DNA of 64,000 nt from Agriotes lineatus (lineage: Eukaryota > Arthropoda > Insecta > Coleoptera > Elateridae), in NCBI GenBank assembly GCA_940337035.1, contig CALNHX010001916.1, forward strand, positions 124,001-188,000, read 5' to 3'. Position numbers and translations under genes: made by a program. Of this stretch, positions 25,601-37,400 are shown in pieces. How positions within the stretch are numbered: the first letter of the stretch is position 1; each line of letters begins with the position of its first letter. The notes beneath the pieces were generated by a model, which worked only from the letters and a program-made list of their open reading frames with translations, was not told the origin of the DNA and ran no database searches.

Positions 25601-27834
25601 AGCGCCAAGCCAAGCGCCAAGCCAAGCGCCAAGCCAAGCGCCAAACCAAGCGCAAAGCCAAGCGCCAAGCCAAGCGCCAAGCCAAGCGCAAAGGCAAGCG
25701 CCAAGCCAAGCGCAAAGCCAAGCGCCAAGCCATGCGCCAAACGAAGCGAAAAGCCAAGCGCCAAGCCAAGCGTTAAGCCAAGCGTAAAACCAAGCACCTA
25801 GCCAAGCGCCAAGCCAAGCGTCAAGTCAAGCGCCAAAATAAACGTCAAGTCAAGCGCCTAGCCAAGCGCCAAGCCAAGCGCCAAACCAAGCGCCAAGCCA
25901 AACGCAAAGCAAAGCGCCAAGCCAAGCGCGAAGCCAAGCGCCAAACCAAGCGCAAAGCCAAGCGCCAAGCCAAGCGCAAAGCCAAGCGCCAAACGAAGCG
26001 CCAAACCAAGCGCCAAGCCAAGCGCCAAATCAAGCGCTAAGCCAAGCGCCAAACCAAGCGCTAAGCTAAGCGTTAAGCCAAGCGTAAAGCCAAGCCCCAA
26101 GCCAAGCGGTAAAGCAAGCACTTAGCCAAGTGCCAAGCTAATAGCCAAGACAAGATCCAAGCCAAGCGATAAGCCAAGCGCCAAACTAAGTGCCAAGTCA
26201 AGCGCCTAGCCAAGCGCCAAGCCAAGCGCCAAGCCAAGCGCCAAGCCAAGCGCCAAGCCAAACGCAAAGCCAAGCGCCAAGCCAAGCGCGAAGCCAAGCG
26301 CCAAACCAAGCGCAAAGCCAAGCGCCAAGCCAAGCGCAAAGCCAAGCGCCAAGCCAAGCGCAAAGCCAAGCGCTAAGTTAAGCGCCAAGTCAAATGCCAA
26401 CCCAAGCTCCAAGCCAGGCGCCAACCCAAGCGCCAAGTCAAGCGCCAAGCCACGTGCCAAGCCAAGCGCCAAGCCAAGCGCCAAGCCAAGCGTTAAGCCA
26501 AGCGCAAAGCCAAGCGCCAAGCCAATCGCTAAACAAAGCGCACAGCCAAGCGCCAAGCCAAGCGCCAAGCCAAACGCCAAGTTAAGCGTCAACGCAAGCG
26601 CCAAGCCAAGATCCAAGACACGCGCCAAGCCAAGCGCAACGCCAAGCGCCAGGTTAAGCGCCAAGCCAAGCGCCAAGCGCCAAGCTAAGCGCTCAGCCAA
26701 GCGCCGAACCAAGCGTCAAATCAAATGCCAAACCAAGCTCCAAGTCAAGCGCCAAGCCACGTGCCAAGCCAAGCGCCAAGCCAAGCGCCTAGCCAAGCGC
26801 CAAACCAAACACCAAGTCAAGCGCCAAACTAAGCGCCAAGTCAAGCGCTTAGCCAAGCGCAAAGCCAAGCCCAAAGCTAGGCGCCAAGCCAAGCGCAAAG
26901 CCAGGCGCCAAACTAAGCGCCAAACCAAGCGCAAACCCGAGCGCCAAGCCAGGCGCTAAGCCAAGCGCCAAGCCAAGCGCCAAGCCAAGCGCCAAGCCAA
27001 GCGCCAAGCCAAGCGCCAAGCCAAGCGCCAAGCCAAGCGCCAAGCCAAGCGCAAAGCCAAGCGCCAAGCCAAGCGCCAAGCCAAGCGCCAAGCCAAGCGC
27101 CAAACCAAGCGCAAAGCCAAGCGCCAAGCCAAGCGCCAAGCCAAGCGCAAAGGCAAGCGCCAAGCCAAGCGCAAAGCCAAGCGCCAAGCCATGCGCCAAA
27201 CGAAGCGAAAAGCCAAGCGCCAAGCCAAGCGTTAAGCCAAGCGTAAAACCAAGCACCTAGCCAAGCGCCAAGCCAAGCGTCAAGTCAAGCGCCAAAATAA
27301 ACGTCAAGTCAAGCGCCTAGCCAAGCGCCAAGCCAAGCGCCAAACCAAGCGCCAAGCCAAACGCAAAGCAAAGCGCCAAGCCAAGCGCGAAGCCAAGCGC
27401 CAAACCAAGCGCAAAGCCAAGCGCCAAGCCAAGCGCAAAGCCAAGCGCCAAACGAAGCGCCAAACCAAGCGCCAAGCCAAGCGCCAAATCAAGCGCTAAG
27501 CCAAGCGCCAAACCAAGCGCTAAGCTAAGCGTTAAGCCAAGCGTAAAGCCAAGCCCCAAGCCAAGCGGTAAAGCAAGCACTTAGCCAAGTGCCAAGCTAA
27601 TAGCCAAGACAAGATCCAAGCCAAGCGATAAGCCAAGCGCCAAACTAAGTGCCAAGTCAAGCGCCTAGCCAAGCGCCAAGCCAAGCGCCAAGCCAAGCGC
27701 CAAGCCAAACGCAAAGCCAAGCGCCAAGCCAAGCGCGAAGCCAAGCGCCAAACCAAGCGCAAAGCCAAGCGCCAAGCCAAGCGCAAAGCCAAGCGCCAAG
27801 CCAAGCGCAAAGCCAAGCGCTAAGTTAAGCGCCA
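24941..27834. repeat. Tandem duplication of a 1447-bp block within the satellite
   Basis: The block 24941-26387 is followed directly by a second copy, 26388-27834. Matching landmarks at an offset of 1447 bp include the AGTCAAATGCC site (24941/26388) and the GCTAAGTTAAGC site (26372/27819). A 12-bp difference appears in the middle, where the offset becomes 1459 for 25845/27304. The copies look almost identical, so the event is probably recent. Confidence 0.85.
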
Positions 27835-28499
27835 AACGAAGCGAAAATCCAAGCGCCAAGCCAAGCGTTAGGCCAAGCGTAAAACCAAGCCCCGAGCCAA
27901 GCGCCAAATGAAGAGCCAAGTCAAGCGCCTAGCCAAGCGCCAAGCCAAGCGTTAAGCCAAGCGTAAAGCCAAGCCCCAAGCCAAGCGCTAAAGCAAGCAC
28001 TTAGCCAAGTGCCAAGCTAATAGCCAAGACAAGATCCAAGCCAAGCGATAAGCCAAGCGCCAAACTAAGCGCCAAATCAAGCGCCTAGCCAAGCGCAAAG
28101 CCAAGCGCCAAACGAAGCGAAAAGCCAAGCGCCAAGCCAAGCGCAAAGCCAAGCGCCAAGCCAAGCGCCAAACGAAGCGAAAAGCCAAGCGCCAAGCCAA
28201 GCGTTAAGCCAAGCGTAAAGCCAAGCCCTAAGCCAAGCGCCAAACGAAGCGCAAAGCCAAGTGCCAAGCCAAGCGCCAAGCCAACCGCAAAGCCAAGCGA
28301 AAAGCCAAGCGCCAAGCTAAGCGCCAAGCCAAGCGCAAAGCCAAGCGCCAAGCCAAGCGCCAAACAAAGCGCCAACCCAAGCGCCAAGTAAAGGGCCAAC
28401 CTAAGCGCCAATCCAAGCGCCAAGCCAAGCGCCAAACCAAGCGCCAAGCCAAGCGCCAAATCAAGCGCTAAGCCAAGCGCCAAACCAAGCGCCAAGATA

Positions 28500-31400
28500 A
28501 GTACCAAACCATGCGACAAGCCCAGCACAAAGCCAATCGCTAAGCCAAGCGCCAAACCAAGTGCCAAATCAAGCGCCAAGCCAAGCGCCAAACCAAGCTC
28601 CAAGTTAAGTGCCAAGCCATGCGACAAGCCAAGCGCCAAACCACGCGCTAACCCAAACGCCAAGCCAAGCGCCAAACCAAGCGCCAAGCTAAGTGCCAAG
28701 CCATGCGACAAGCCAAGCGCCAAACCACGCGCCAACCCAAACGCCAAGCCAAGCGCCAAGCCAAGCGATAAGCCTAGCGTTAAGTGAAGCGCCAAACGAA
28801 GCCCCAAGCTAGGCGCCAAGCCAAGCGCAAACCCAGGCGTTAAACTAAGCGCCAAACCAAGCGTAAACCCAAGCCCCAAGCTAGGCATCAAGCCAAGCGC
28901 AAACCCGGGCGTTAAACTAAGCGCCAAACTAAGCGCCAAGCCAAGCGCCAAATCAAGCGCTAAGCCAAGCGCTAAACCAAGCGCCAAGCTAAATGCCAAG
29001 CCATGCGACAAACCCAGCGCAAAGCCAATCGCTAAGCCAAGCGCCAAACCAAGTGCCAAGCCAAGCGCCAAGCCAAGCGCCAAACCAAGCGCCAAGCTAA
29101 GTGCCAAGCCATGCGACAAACCAAGCGCCAAACCGCGCGCCAACCCGAACGCCAAGCCAAGCGCCAAGCCAAGCGATAAGCCTAGCGTCAAGTGAAGCAC
29201 CAAGTAAAGCGTCAAACCAAGCACCACCCCAAGCGCCAACCCAAGCGCCAAGCCTAGCGATAAGCCTAGCGTCAATTAAAGCGCCAAACCAAGCCCCAAG
29301 CTGGGCGCCAAGCCAAACGCAAACCTAGGCGTTAAACTAAGCGCCAAACCAAGCGCAAACCCAAGCCCCAAGCTAGGCATCAAGCCAAGCGCAAACCCAG
29401 GCGTTAAACTAAGCGCCAAACCAAGCGCAAAGCCAAGCGCCAAGCCAAACGTTAAGCCAAGCGTAAAGCCAAGCGCCAAGCCAAGCGCCAAACGAAGCGC
29501 AAATCCAAGCGAAAAGCCAAGCGCCAAACCAAGCGCAAAGCCAAGCGCCAAGCCAAGCGCCAAACAGAGCGCAAAGCCAAGCGCCAAACCAAGCGAAAAA
29601 ACCAAGCACCAAGCCAGGCGCCAAGCCAAGCGCTATGCCAAGCGCCAAAACAAGCGGCAAGCCAAGCGATAAGTGAAGGTCCACGCCAAGCGCCAAACCA
29701 AACGCAAAGTCGAGCCCCAATCCAAGCGCCAACCCCAGCTCCAAGCCAAGCGCCAAGCTAAGAGCTAACCCAAGCACCTAGCCAAGCGCCAAGCTAATAG
29801 CTAAGACAAGATCCAAGACAAGCGATAAGCCAAGCGCCAAACCAAGCACCTAGCCAACCGCCAAGCTAAGCGCAAAGCCAAGCTACAAGCCAAGCACTAA
29901 GCGCCAACCCACGTGCTAAGCCAAGCGCCAAGCCAAGCTCCCACGCAAGCGCCAAAGCAAGCGCCAAGCCAATCGCCAAGCAAGGCGCCAAGCCGAGCGC
30001 TAGGTTAAGCGCCAAGCTAAGCGCCAACGCAAGCGCCAAGCCAAGCGGCAAGCCACGCGCCAAGCCAAGCGCTATGCCAAGCGCCAATCCAAGCGCCAAG
30101 CCAAGCGCAAACCCAGGCGTTAAACTAAGCGCCAAACCAAGCGCAAACTCAAGCCCCAAGCTAGGCATCAAGCCAAGCGCAAACCCAGGCGTTAAACTAA
30201 GCGCCAAACCAAGCGCCAAACAAAGCGCTAAGCCAAGCGCCAAGCAAAGCTGCAAACCGAGCGCAAAACCAAGCTCTAAGCCAAGCGCCAAGTCGAGCTC
30301 CAAGCCAAGCGCCAAGCCAAGAGCTAAACCAAGCACCTAGCCAAGCGAATAGCTAAGACAAGATTCAAACCAAGCGATAAGCCAAGCGCCAAACCAAGCG
30401 CCAAACCAAGCACCTAGCTAAGCGCCAATCCAAGCGCAAAGCCCAGCACCAAGCCAAGCGCCAAGCCAAACGCCAAGCCAAGTGCCAAACGAAGCTCAAA
30501 GCCAAGCAGCAAGACAAGCGCCAAGCCATGCGCCAAGCCAAGCGTTAAGCCAAGCGCCAAGCCAAGCGCTAAGCCAAGCGCCAAACCAAGTGCCAAGCTA
30601 AGTGCCAAGCCATGCGCCAAGCCAAGCGCCAAGTTAAGCGCCAAGCCAAGCTGTAAACCGAGCGCAATGATAAGCACCAAGCCAACCGCCAAGTCAAGCG
30701 CCAAGCCAAGCGCCAAGCCAGGCGCCAAGCCAGGCGCCAAGCCGAGCGCTAGGTCAAGCACCAAACCAAACGCAAGGTTAAGCGCCAAGGCAAGCGCCAA
30801 GCCAAGCGCCAAGCCAAGCGCCAAGCCAAACGCCAGACGAAGCGCAAAGCCATGCGCCAAGCCAAGCGCCAAGCCAAGCGCCAAACCAAGCACAAAGCCA
30901 AGCGCCAACCCAGGCAGCAAGAGAAGCTCCAAGCCAAGCGCCAAGACAAGCGCCAAGCCAAACACCAAGTCAAGCGCCAAGCCAAGCGCCAAGATAAGCG
31001 CCAATCCAAGTATAAGGCCAAGCGCCAAGCCAATCGCCAAACCAAGCGCAAAAACCAAGCACCAAGCCAGGCGCCAAGCTAAGCGCCAAGCCAAGTTGCA
31101 AACCAAGCGCCAAAACAAGCGGCAAGGCATGCGATAAGTGAAGGTCCACGCCAAGCGCCAAACCAAGCGCCAACCCCAGCTCCAAGCCAAGCGCTAAGCC
31201 AAGCGCTAAACCAAGCACCTAGCCAAGCGCCAAGCTAATAGACAAGACAAGATCTAATTTAAGCGATAAGCCAAGTGCCAAACCAAGCGCCAAGCCAAGC
31301 ATTAAGCGCCAAGCCACGCGCCAAGCCAAGCGCCAAGCCAAGCTCCCAGGCAAGCGCCAAAGCAAGCGCTAAGTCAAGCGCCAAGCTACGCGCTAAGCCA

Positions 31401-34400
31401 ATCGCCAAACCAAGCACCAAGCCAAACGCCAAGCCACGCGCTAAGCCGCACGCCAAGCCAAGCGCCAAACCACGTGACAACCCGAACGCCAAGCCAAACG
31501 CCAAACCAAGCACCAAGCCAAGCGCCAAGCCACGCGCCAAGCCAAGCGCTATGCCAAGCGCCAATCCAAGCGCCAAACCAAGCGCAAACTCAAGCCCCAA
31601 GCTAGGCATCAAGCCAAGCGCAAACCCAGGCGTTAAACTAAGCGCCAAACCAAGCGCCAAACAAAGCGCTAAGCCAAGCGCCAAGCAAAGCTGCAAACCG
31701 AGCGCAAAACCAAGCTCCAAGCCAAGCGCCAAGTCGAGCTCCAAGCCAAGCGCCAAGCCAAGAGCTAAACCAAGCACCTAGCCAAGCGAATAGCTAAGAC
31801 AAGATTCAAACCAAGCGATAAGCCAAGCGCCAAACCAAGCGCCAAACCAAGCACCTAGCTAAGCGCCAATCCAAGCGCAAAGCCCAGCACCAAGCCAAGC
31901 GCCAAGCCAAACGCCAAGCCAAGTGCCAAACGAAGCTCAAAGCCAAGCAGCAAGACAAGCGCCAAGCCATGCGCCAAGCCAAGCGTTAAGCCAAGCGCCA
32001 AGCCAAGCGCTAAGCCAAGCGCCAAACCAAGTGCCAAGCTAAGTGCCAAGCCATGCGCCAAGCCAAGCGCCAAGTTAAGCGCCAAGCCAAGCTGTAAACC
32101 GAGCGCAAAGATAAGCACCAAGCCAACCGCCAAGTCAAGCGCCAAGCCAAGCGCCAAGCCAGGCGCCAAGCCAGGCGCCAAGCCGAGCGCTAGGTCAAGC
32201 ACCAAACCAAACGCAAGGTTAAGCGCCAAGGCAAGCGCCAAGCCAAGCGCCAAGCCAAGCGCCAAGCCAAGCGCCAAGCCAAGCGCCAGACGAAGCGCAA
32301 AGCCATGCCCCAAGCCAAGCGCCAAGCCAAGCGCCAAACCAAGCACAAAGCCAAGCGCTAACCCAGGCTAAAGCCAAGCTCCAAGCCAAGCGCCAAGACA
32401 AGCGCCAAGCCATGCGCCAAGCCAAGCGTTAAGCCAAGCGCCAAGCCAAGCGCTAAGCCAAGCGCCAAACCAAGCGCCAAGCTAAGCGCCAGACGAAGCG
32501 CAAAGCCATGCCCCAAGCCAAGCGCCAAGCCAAGCGCCAAACCAAGCACAAAGCCAAGCGCTAACCCAGGCTAAAGCCAAGCTCCAAGCCAAGCGCCAAG
32601 ACAAGCGCCAAGCCAAACACCAAGTCAAGCGCCAAGTCAAGCGCCAAGATAAGCGCCAATCCAAGTATAAAGCCAAGCGCCAAGCCAATTGCCAAGCCAG
32701 GCGCCAAGCCAAGCGCCAAGCCAGGCGCCAAGCCAAGCGCCAAGCCAAGCGCTAAGCCAAGCGCCAAACCAAGTGCCAAGCCATGCGCCAAGCCAAGCGC
32801 CAAGCCAGGCGCCAAGCCAAGCGCCAAGCCAAGCGCCAAGCCAAGCGCCAAGCCAGGCGCCAAGCCAAGCGCCAAGCCAAGCGCTAAGAAAAGCGCCAAA
32901 CCAAGTGCCAAGCTAAGTGCCAAGCCATGCGCCAAGCCAAGCGCCAAGTTAAGCGCCAAGCCAAGCTGTAAACCAAGCGCAAAGATAAGCACCAAGCCAA
33001 GCGCCAAGCCAAGCGCCAAGCCAAGCGCCAAGCCAAGCGCCAGACGAAGCGCAAAGCCATGCCCCAAGCCAAGCGCCAAGCCAAGCGCCAAACCAAGCAC
33101 AAAGCCAAGCGCTAACCCAGGCTAAAGCCAAGCTCCAAGCCAAGCGCCAAGACAAGCGCCAAGCCAAACACCAAGTCAAGCGCCAAGTCAAGCGCCAAGA
33201 TAAGCGCCAATCCAAGTATAAAGCCAAGCGCCAAGCCAATTGTTAAACCAAGCGCAAAAACCAAGCACCAAGCCAGGCGCCAAGCCAAGCGCCAAGCCAA
33301 GTTGCAAACCAAGCGCCAAAACAAGCGGCAAGGCAAGCGATAAGTGAAGGTCCACTCCAAGCGCCAAATCAAGCGCAAAGCCGAGCGCCAAGCCAAGCGC
33401 CAACCCCAGCTCCAAGCCAAGCGCTAAGCCAAGCGCTAAACCAAGCACCTAGCCAAGCGTCAAGCTAATAGACAAGACAAGATCCAATTTAAGCGATAAG
33501 CCAAGCGCCAAACCAAGCGCCAAGCCAAGCATTAAGCGCCAAGCCACGCGCCAAGCCACGCGCCAAGCCAAGCGCCAAGCCAAGCTCCCAGGCAAGCGCC
33601 AAAGCAAGCGCTAAGTCAAACGCCAAGCTACGCGCTAAGCCAATCGCGAAACCAAGCGCCAAGCCAAACGCCAAGTCACGCGCTAAGCCGCACGCCAAGC
33701 CAAGCGCCAAACCACGTGACAACCCGAACGCCAAGCCAAACGCCAAACCAAGCACCAAGCCAAGCGCCAAGCCAAGAGCCAAGTCAAGCGCCAACCCCAG
33801 CGCTAAGTCAAGCGCCAAGCAAAGCGCTAAGTCAAGCGCCAAGCCAAGCGTCAAGCCAAGCGCCAAAACAAGCGCCAAGTCAAGCGCCAAGCCAAACGCT
33901 AATTAAAGCGCCAAACCAAGCACCAAGCCAAGCGCCAACCCAAGCGCAGAGTAAAGCGCCAAATCAAGCTTCAAGTCAAGCGCCAACCCAAGCGCCAAGT
34001 CAAGCGCCAAGCCAAGCGCCAAGTAAAGTGCCAGACCTAGCACCAAGCCAAGCGCAAAGCCAAGCGCCAAGAAAGCGCCAAGCCAGGCGCCAAGCCGAGC
34101 GCTAGGTCAAGCGTCAAACCAAGCGCAAAGTTAAGCGTCAACGCAAGCGCCAAGCCAAGATCCAAGACACGCGCCAAGCCAAGCGCAACGCTAAGCGCCA
34201 GGTTAAGCGCCAAGCCAAGCGCCAAGCGCCAAGCTAAGCGCTCAGCCAAGCGCCGAACTAAGCGTCAAATCAAATGCCAAACCAAGCTCCAAGTCAAGCG
34301 CCAAGCCACGTGCCAAGCCAAGCGCCAAGCCAAGCCCCTAGCCAAGCGCCAAACCAAGCACCAAGTCAAGCGCCAAACTAAGCGCCAAGTCAAGCGCTTA

Positions 34401-37400
34401 GCCAAGCGCAAAGCCAAGCCCAAAGCTAGGCGCCAAGCCAAGCGCAAAGCCAGGCGCCAAACTAAGCGCCAAACCAAGCGCAAACCCGTGCGCCAAGCCA
34501 GGCGCCAAGCCAAGCGCCAAGCCAAGCGCAAAACCAAGCGCCAAGCCAAGCGCCAAGCCAAGCGCCAAACCAAGCGCAAAGCCAAGCGCCAAGCCAAGCG
34601 CAAAGCCAAGCGCCAAGCCAAGCGCAAAGCCAAGCGCCAAGCCAAACGCCAAACGAAGCGAAAAGCCAAGCGCCAAGCCAAGCGTTAAGCCAAGCGTAAA
34701 GCCAAGCCCCGAGCCAAGCGCCAAAGGAAGCGCCAGTTCAAGCGCCTAGCCAAGCGCAAAGCCAAGCGCCAAACGAAGCGAAAAGCCAAGCGCCAAGCCA
34801 AGCGCAAAGCCAAGCGCCAAGCCAAGCGCCAAGCCAAGCGCAAAGCCAAGCGCCAAGCCAAGCGCCAAGCCAAGCGCCAAGCCAAGCGCCAAGCCAAGCG
34901 CCAAGCCAAGCGTTAAGATAAGCGTAAAGCCAAGCCCCAAGCCAAGCGCTAAACCAAGCGATAAGCCAAGCGCCAAACTAAGCGCCAAGTCAAGCGCCTA
35001 GCCAAGCGCAAAGCCAAGCGCCAAACGAAGCGAAAAGCCAAGCGCCAAGCCAAGCGCCAAGCCCACCGCAAAGCCAAGCGCCAAGCCAAGCGCCAAGCCA
35101 AGCGCCAAGCCAAGCGCCAAGCCAAGCGCCAAGCCAAGCGCAAAGCCAAGCGCCAAGCCAAGCGCCAAACGAAGCGCAAAGCCAAGCGCCAAGCCAAGCG
35201 CCAAACGAAGCGCAAAGCCAAGCGCCAAGCCAAGCGCAAACCCAAGCGCCAAGCCAAGCGTTAAGCCAAGCGTAAAGCCAAGCCTCAATCCAAGCGCTAA
35301 ACCAAGCACTTAGCCAAGCGCCAAGCTAATAGCCAAGACAAGATCCAAGCCACGCGATAAGCCAAGCACTAAACCAAGCGCCACACCAAGCACCTAGCCA
35401 AACGCAAAGCCAAGCGCCAAGCCAAACGCGAAGCCAAGCGCCAAGCCAAGCGCCAAGCCAAACGCAAAGCCAAGCGCCAAGCCAAGCGCCAAAATAAACG
35501 TCAAGTCAAGCGCCTAGCCAAGCGCCAAGCCAAGCGCCAAGCCAAGCGCCAAGCCAAACGCAAAGCCAAGCGCCAAGCCAAGCGCGAAGCCAAGCGCCAA
35601 ACCAAGCGCAAAGCCAAGCGCCAAGCCAAGCGCAAAGCCAAGCGCCAAGCCAAGCGCAAAGCCAAGCGCTAAGCCAAGCGCCAAACGAAGCGAAAATCCA
35701 AGCGCCAAGCCAAGCGTTAAGCCAAGCGTAAAGCCAAGCCCCGAGCCAAGCGCCAAACGAAGCGCCAAGTCAAGCGCCTAGCCAAGCGCAAAGCGAAGCC
35801 CAAACGAAGCGAAAAGTCAAGCGCCAAGCCAAGCGCAAAGCCAAGCGCCAAGCCAAGCGCCAAGCCAAGCGCAAAGCCAAGCGCCAAGCCAAGCGCCAAG
35901 CCAAGCGCCAAGCCAAGCGTTAAGCCAAGCGTAAAGCCAAGCCCCAAGCCAAGCGCTAAAGCAAGCACTTAGCCAAGTGCCAAGCTAATAGCCAAGACAA
36001 GATCCAAGCCAAGCGATAAGCCAAGCGCCAAACTAAGCGCCAAGTCAAGCGCCTAGCCAAGCGCAAACCCAAGCGCCAAACGAAGCGAAAAGCCAAGCGC
36101 CAAGCCAAGCGTTAAGCCAAGCGTAAAGCCAAGCCCTAAGCCAAGCGCCAAACGAAGCGCAAAACCAAGTGCCAAGCCAAGCGCCAAGCCAACCGCAAAG
36201 CCAAGCGCCAAGCCAAGCGCCAAGCCAAGCGCCAAGCCAAGCGCAAAGCCAAGCGCCAAGCCAAGCGCCAAACGAAGCGAAAAGCCAAGCGCCAAGCCAA
36301 GCGTTAAGCCAAGCGTAAAGCCAAGCCCTAAGCCAAGCGCCAAACGAAGCGCAAAACCAAGTGCCAAGCCAAGCGCCAAGCCAACCGCAAAGCCAAGCGC
36401 CAAGCCAAGCGCCAAGCCAAGCGCCAAGCCAAGCGCAAAGCCAAGCGCCAAGCCAAGCGCCAAACAAAGCGCAAAGCCAAGCGCCAAGCCAAGCGCAAAC
36501 CCAAGCGCCAAGCCAAGCGCCAAGCCAAGCGTTAAGCCAAGCGTAAAGCCAAGCCCCAATCCAAGCGCTAAACCAAGCACTTAGCCAAGCGCCAAGCTAA
36601 TAGCCAAGACAAGATCCAAGCCAAGCGATAAGCCAAGCGCCAAACCAAGCGCCAAGCCAAGCGCCAAGCCAAGCGCCAAGTCAAGCGCCAAAATAAACGT
36701 CAAGTCAAGAGCCTAACCAAGCGCAAAGACAAGCCCCAAGCTAAGCGCCAAGCCAAGCGCAAACCCAGGCGTTAAACTAAGCGCCAAACCAAGCGCAAAC
36801 TCAAGTCCCAAGCTAGGCATCAAGCCAAGCGCAAACACAGGCGTTAAACTAAGCGCCAAAGCAAGCGCCAAACAAAGCGCTTAGCAAGCGCCAAGCAAAG
36901 CTGCAAACCGAGCGCAAAACCAAGCTCCAAGCCAAGCGCCAAGTCGAGCTCCAAGCCAAGCGCCAAGCCAAGAGCTAAACCAAGCACCTAGCCAAGCGAA
37001 TAGCTAAGACAAGATCCAAACCAAGCGATAACCCAAGCGCCAAACCAAGCGCCAAACCAAGCACCTAGCTATGCGCCAATCCAAGCGCAAAACCAAGTGC
37101 CAAGCCAAGCACCTAGCGCCAACCCACGTGCTAAGCCAAGCGCCAAGCAAGGCGCCAAGCAGGGCGCTAGGTTAAGCGTCAAGCCACGCGCCAAGCCAAG
37201 CGCCAAGCAAGGCACCAAGCAAAGCGCTAGGTTAAGCGCCAAGTTAAGCGCCAACGCAAGCGCCAAGCCAAGCGGCAAGCCACGCGTTAAGTCAAATGCT
37301 ATGCCAAGTGCCAATCCAAGTGCCAAGCTAAGCGCAAGGCACGTGCTAAGCCAAGCGCTAAGCCAAGCGCCAAGCCAAGCGCCAAACAAAGCGCTAAGCC

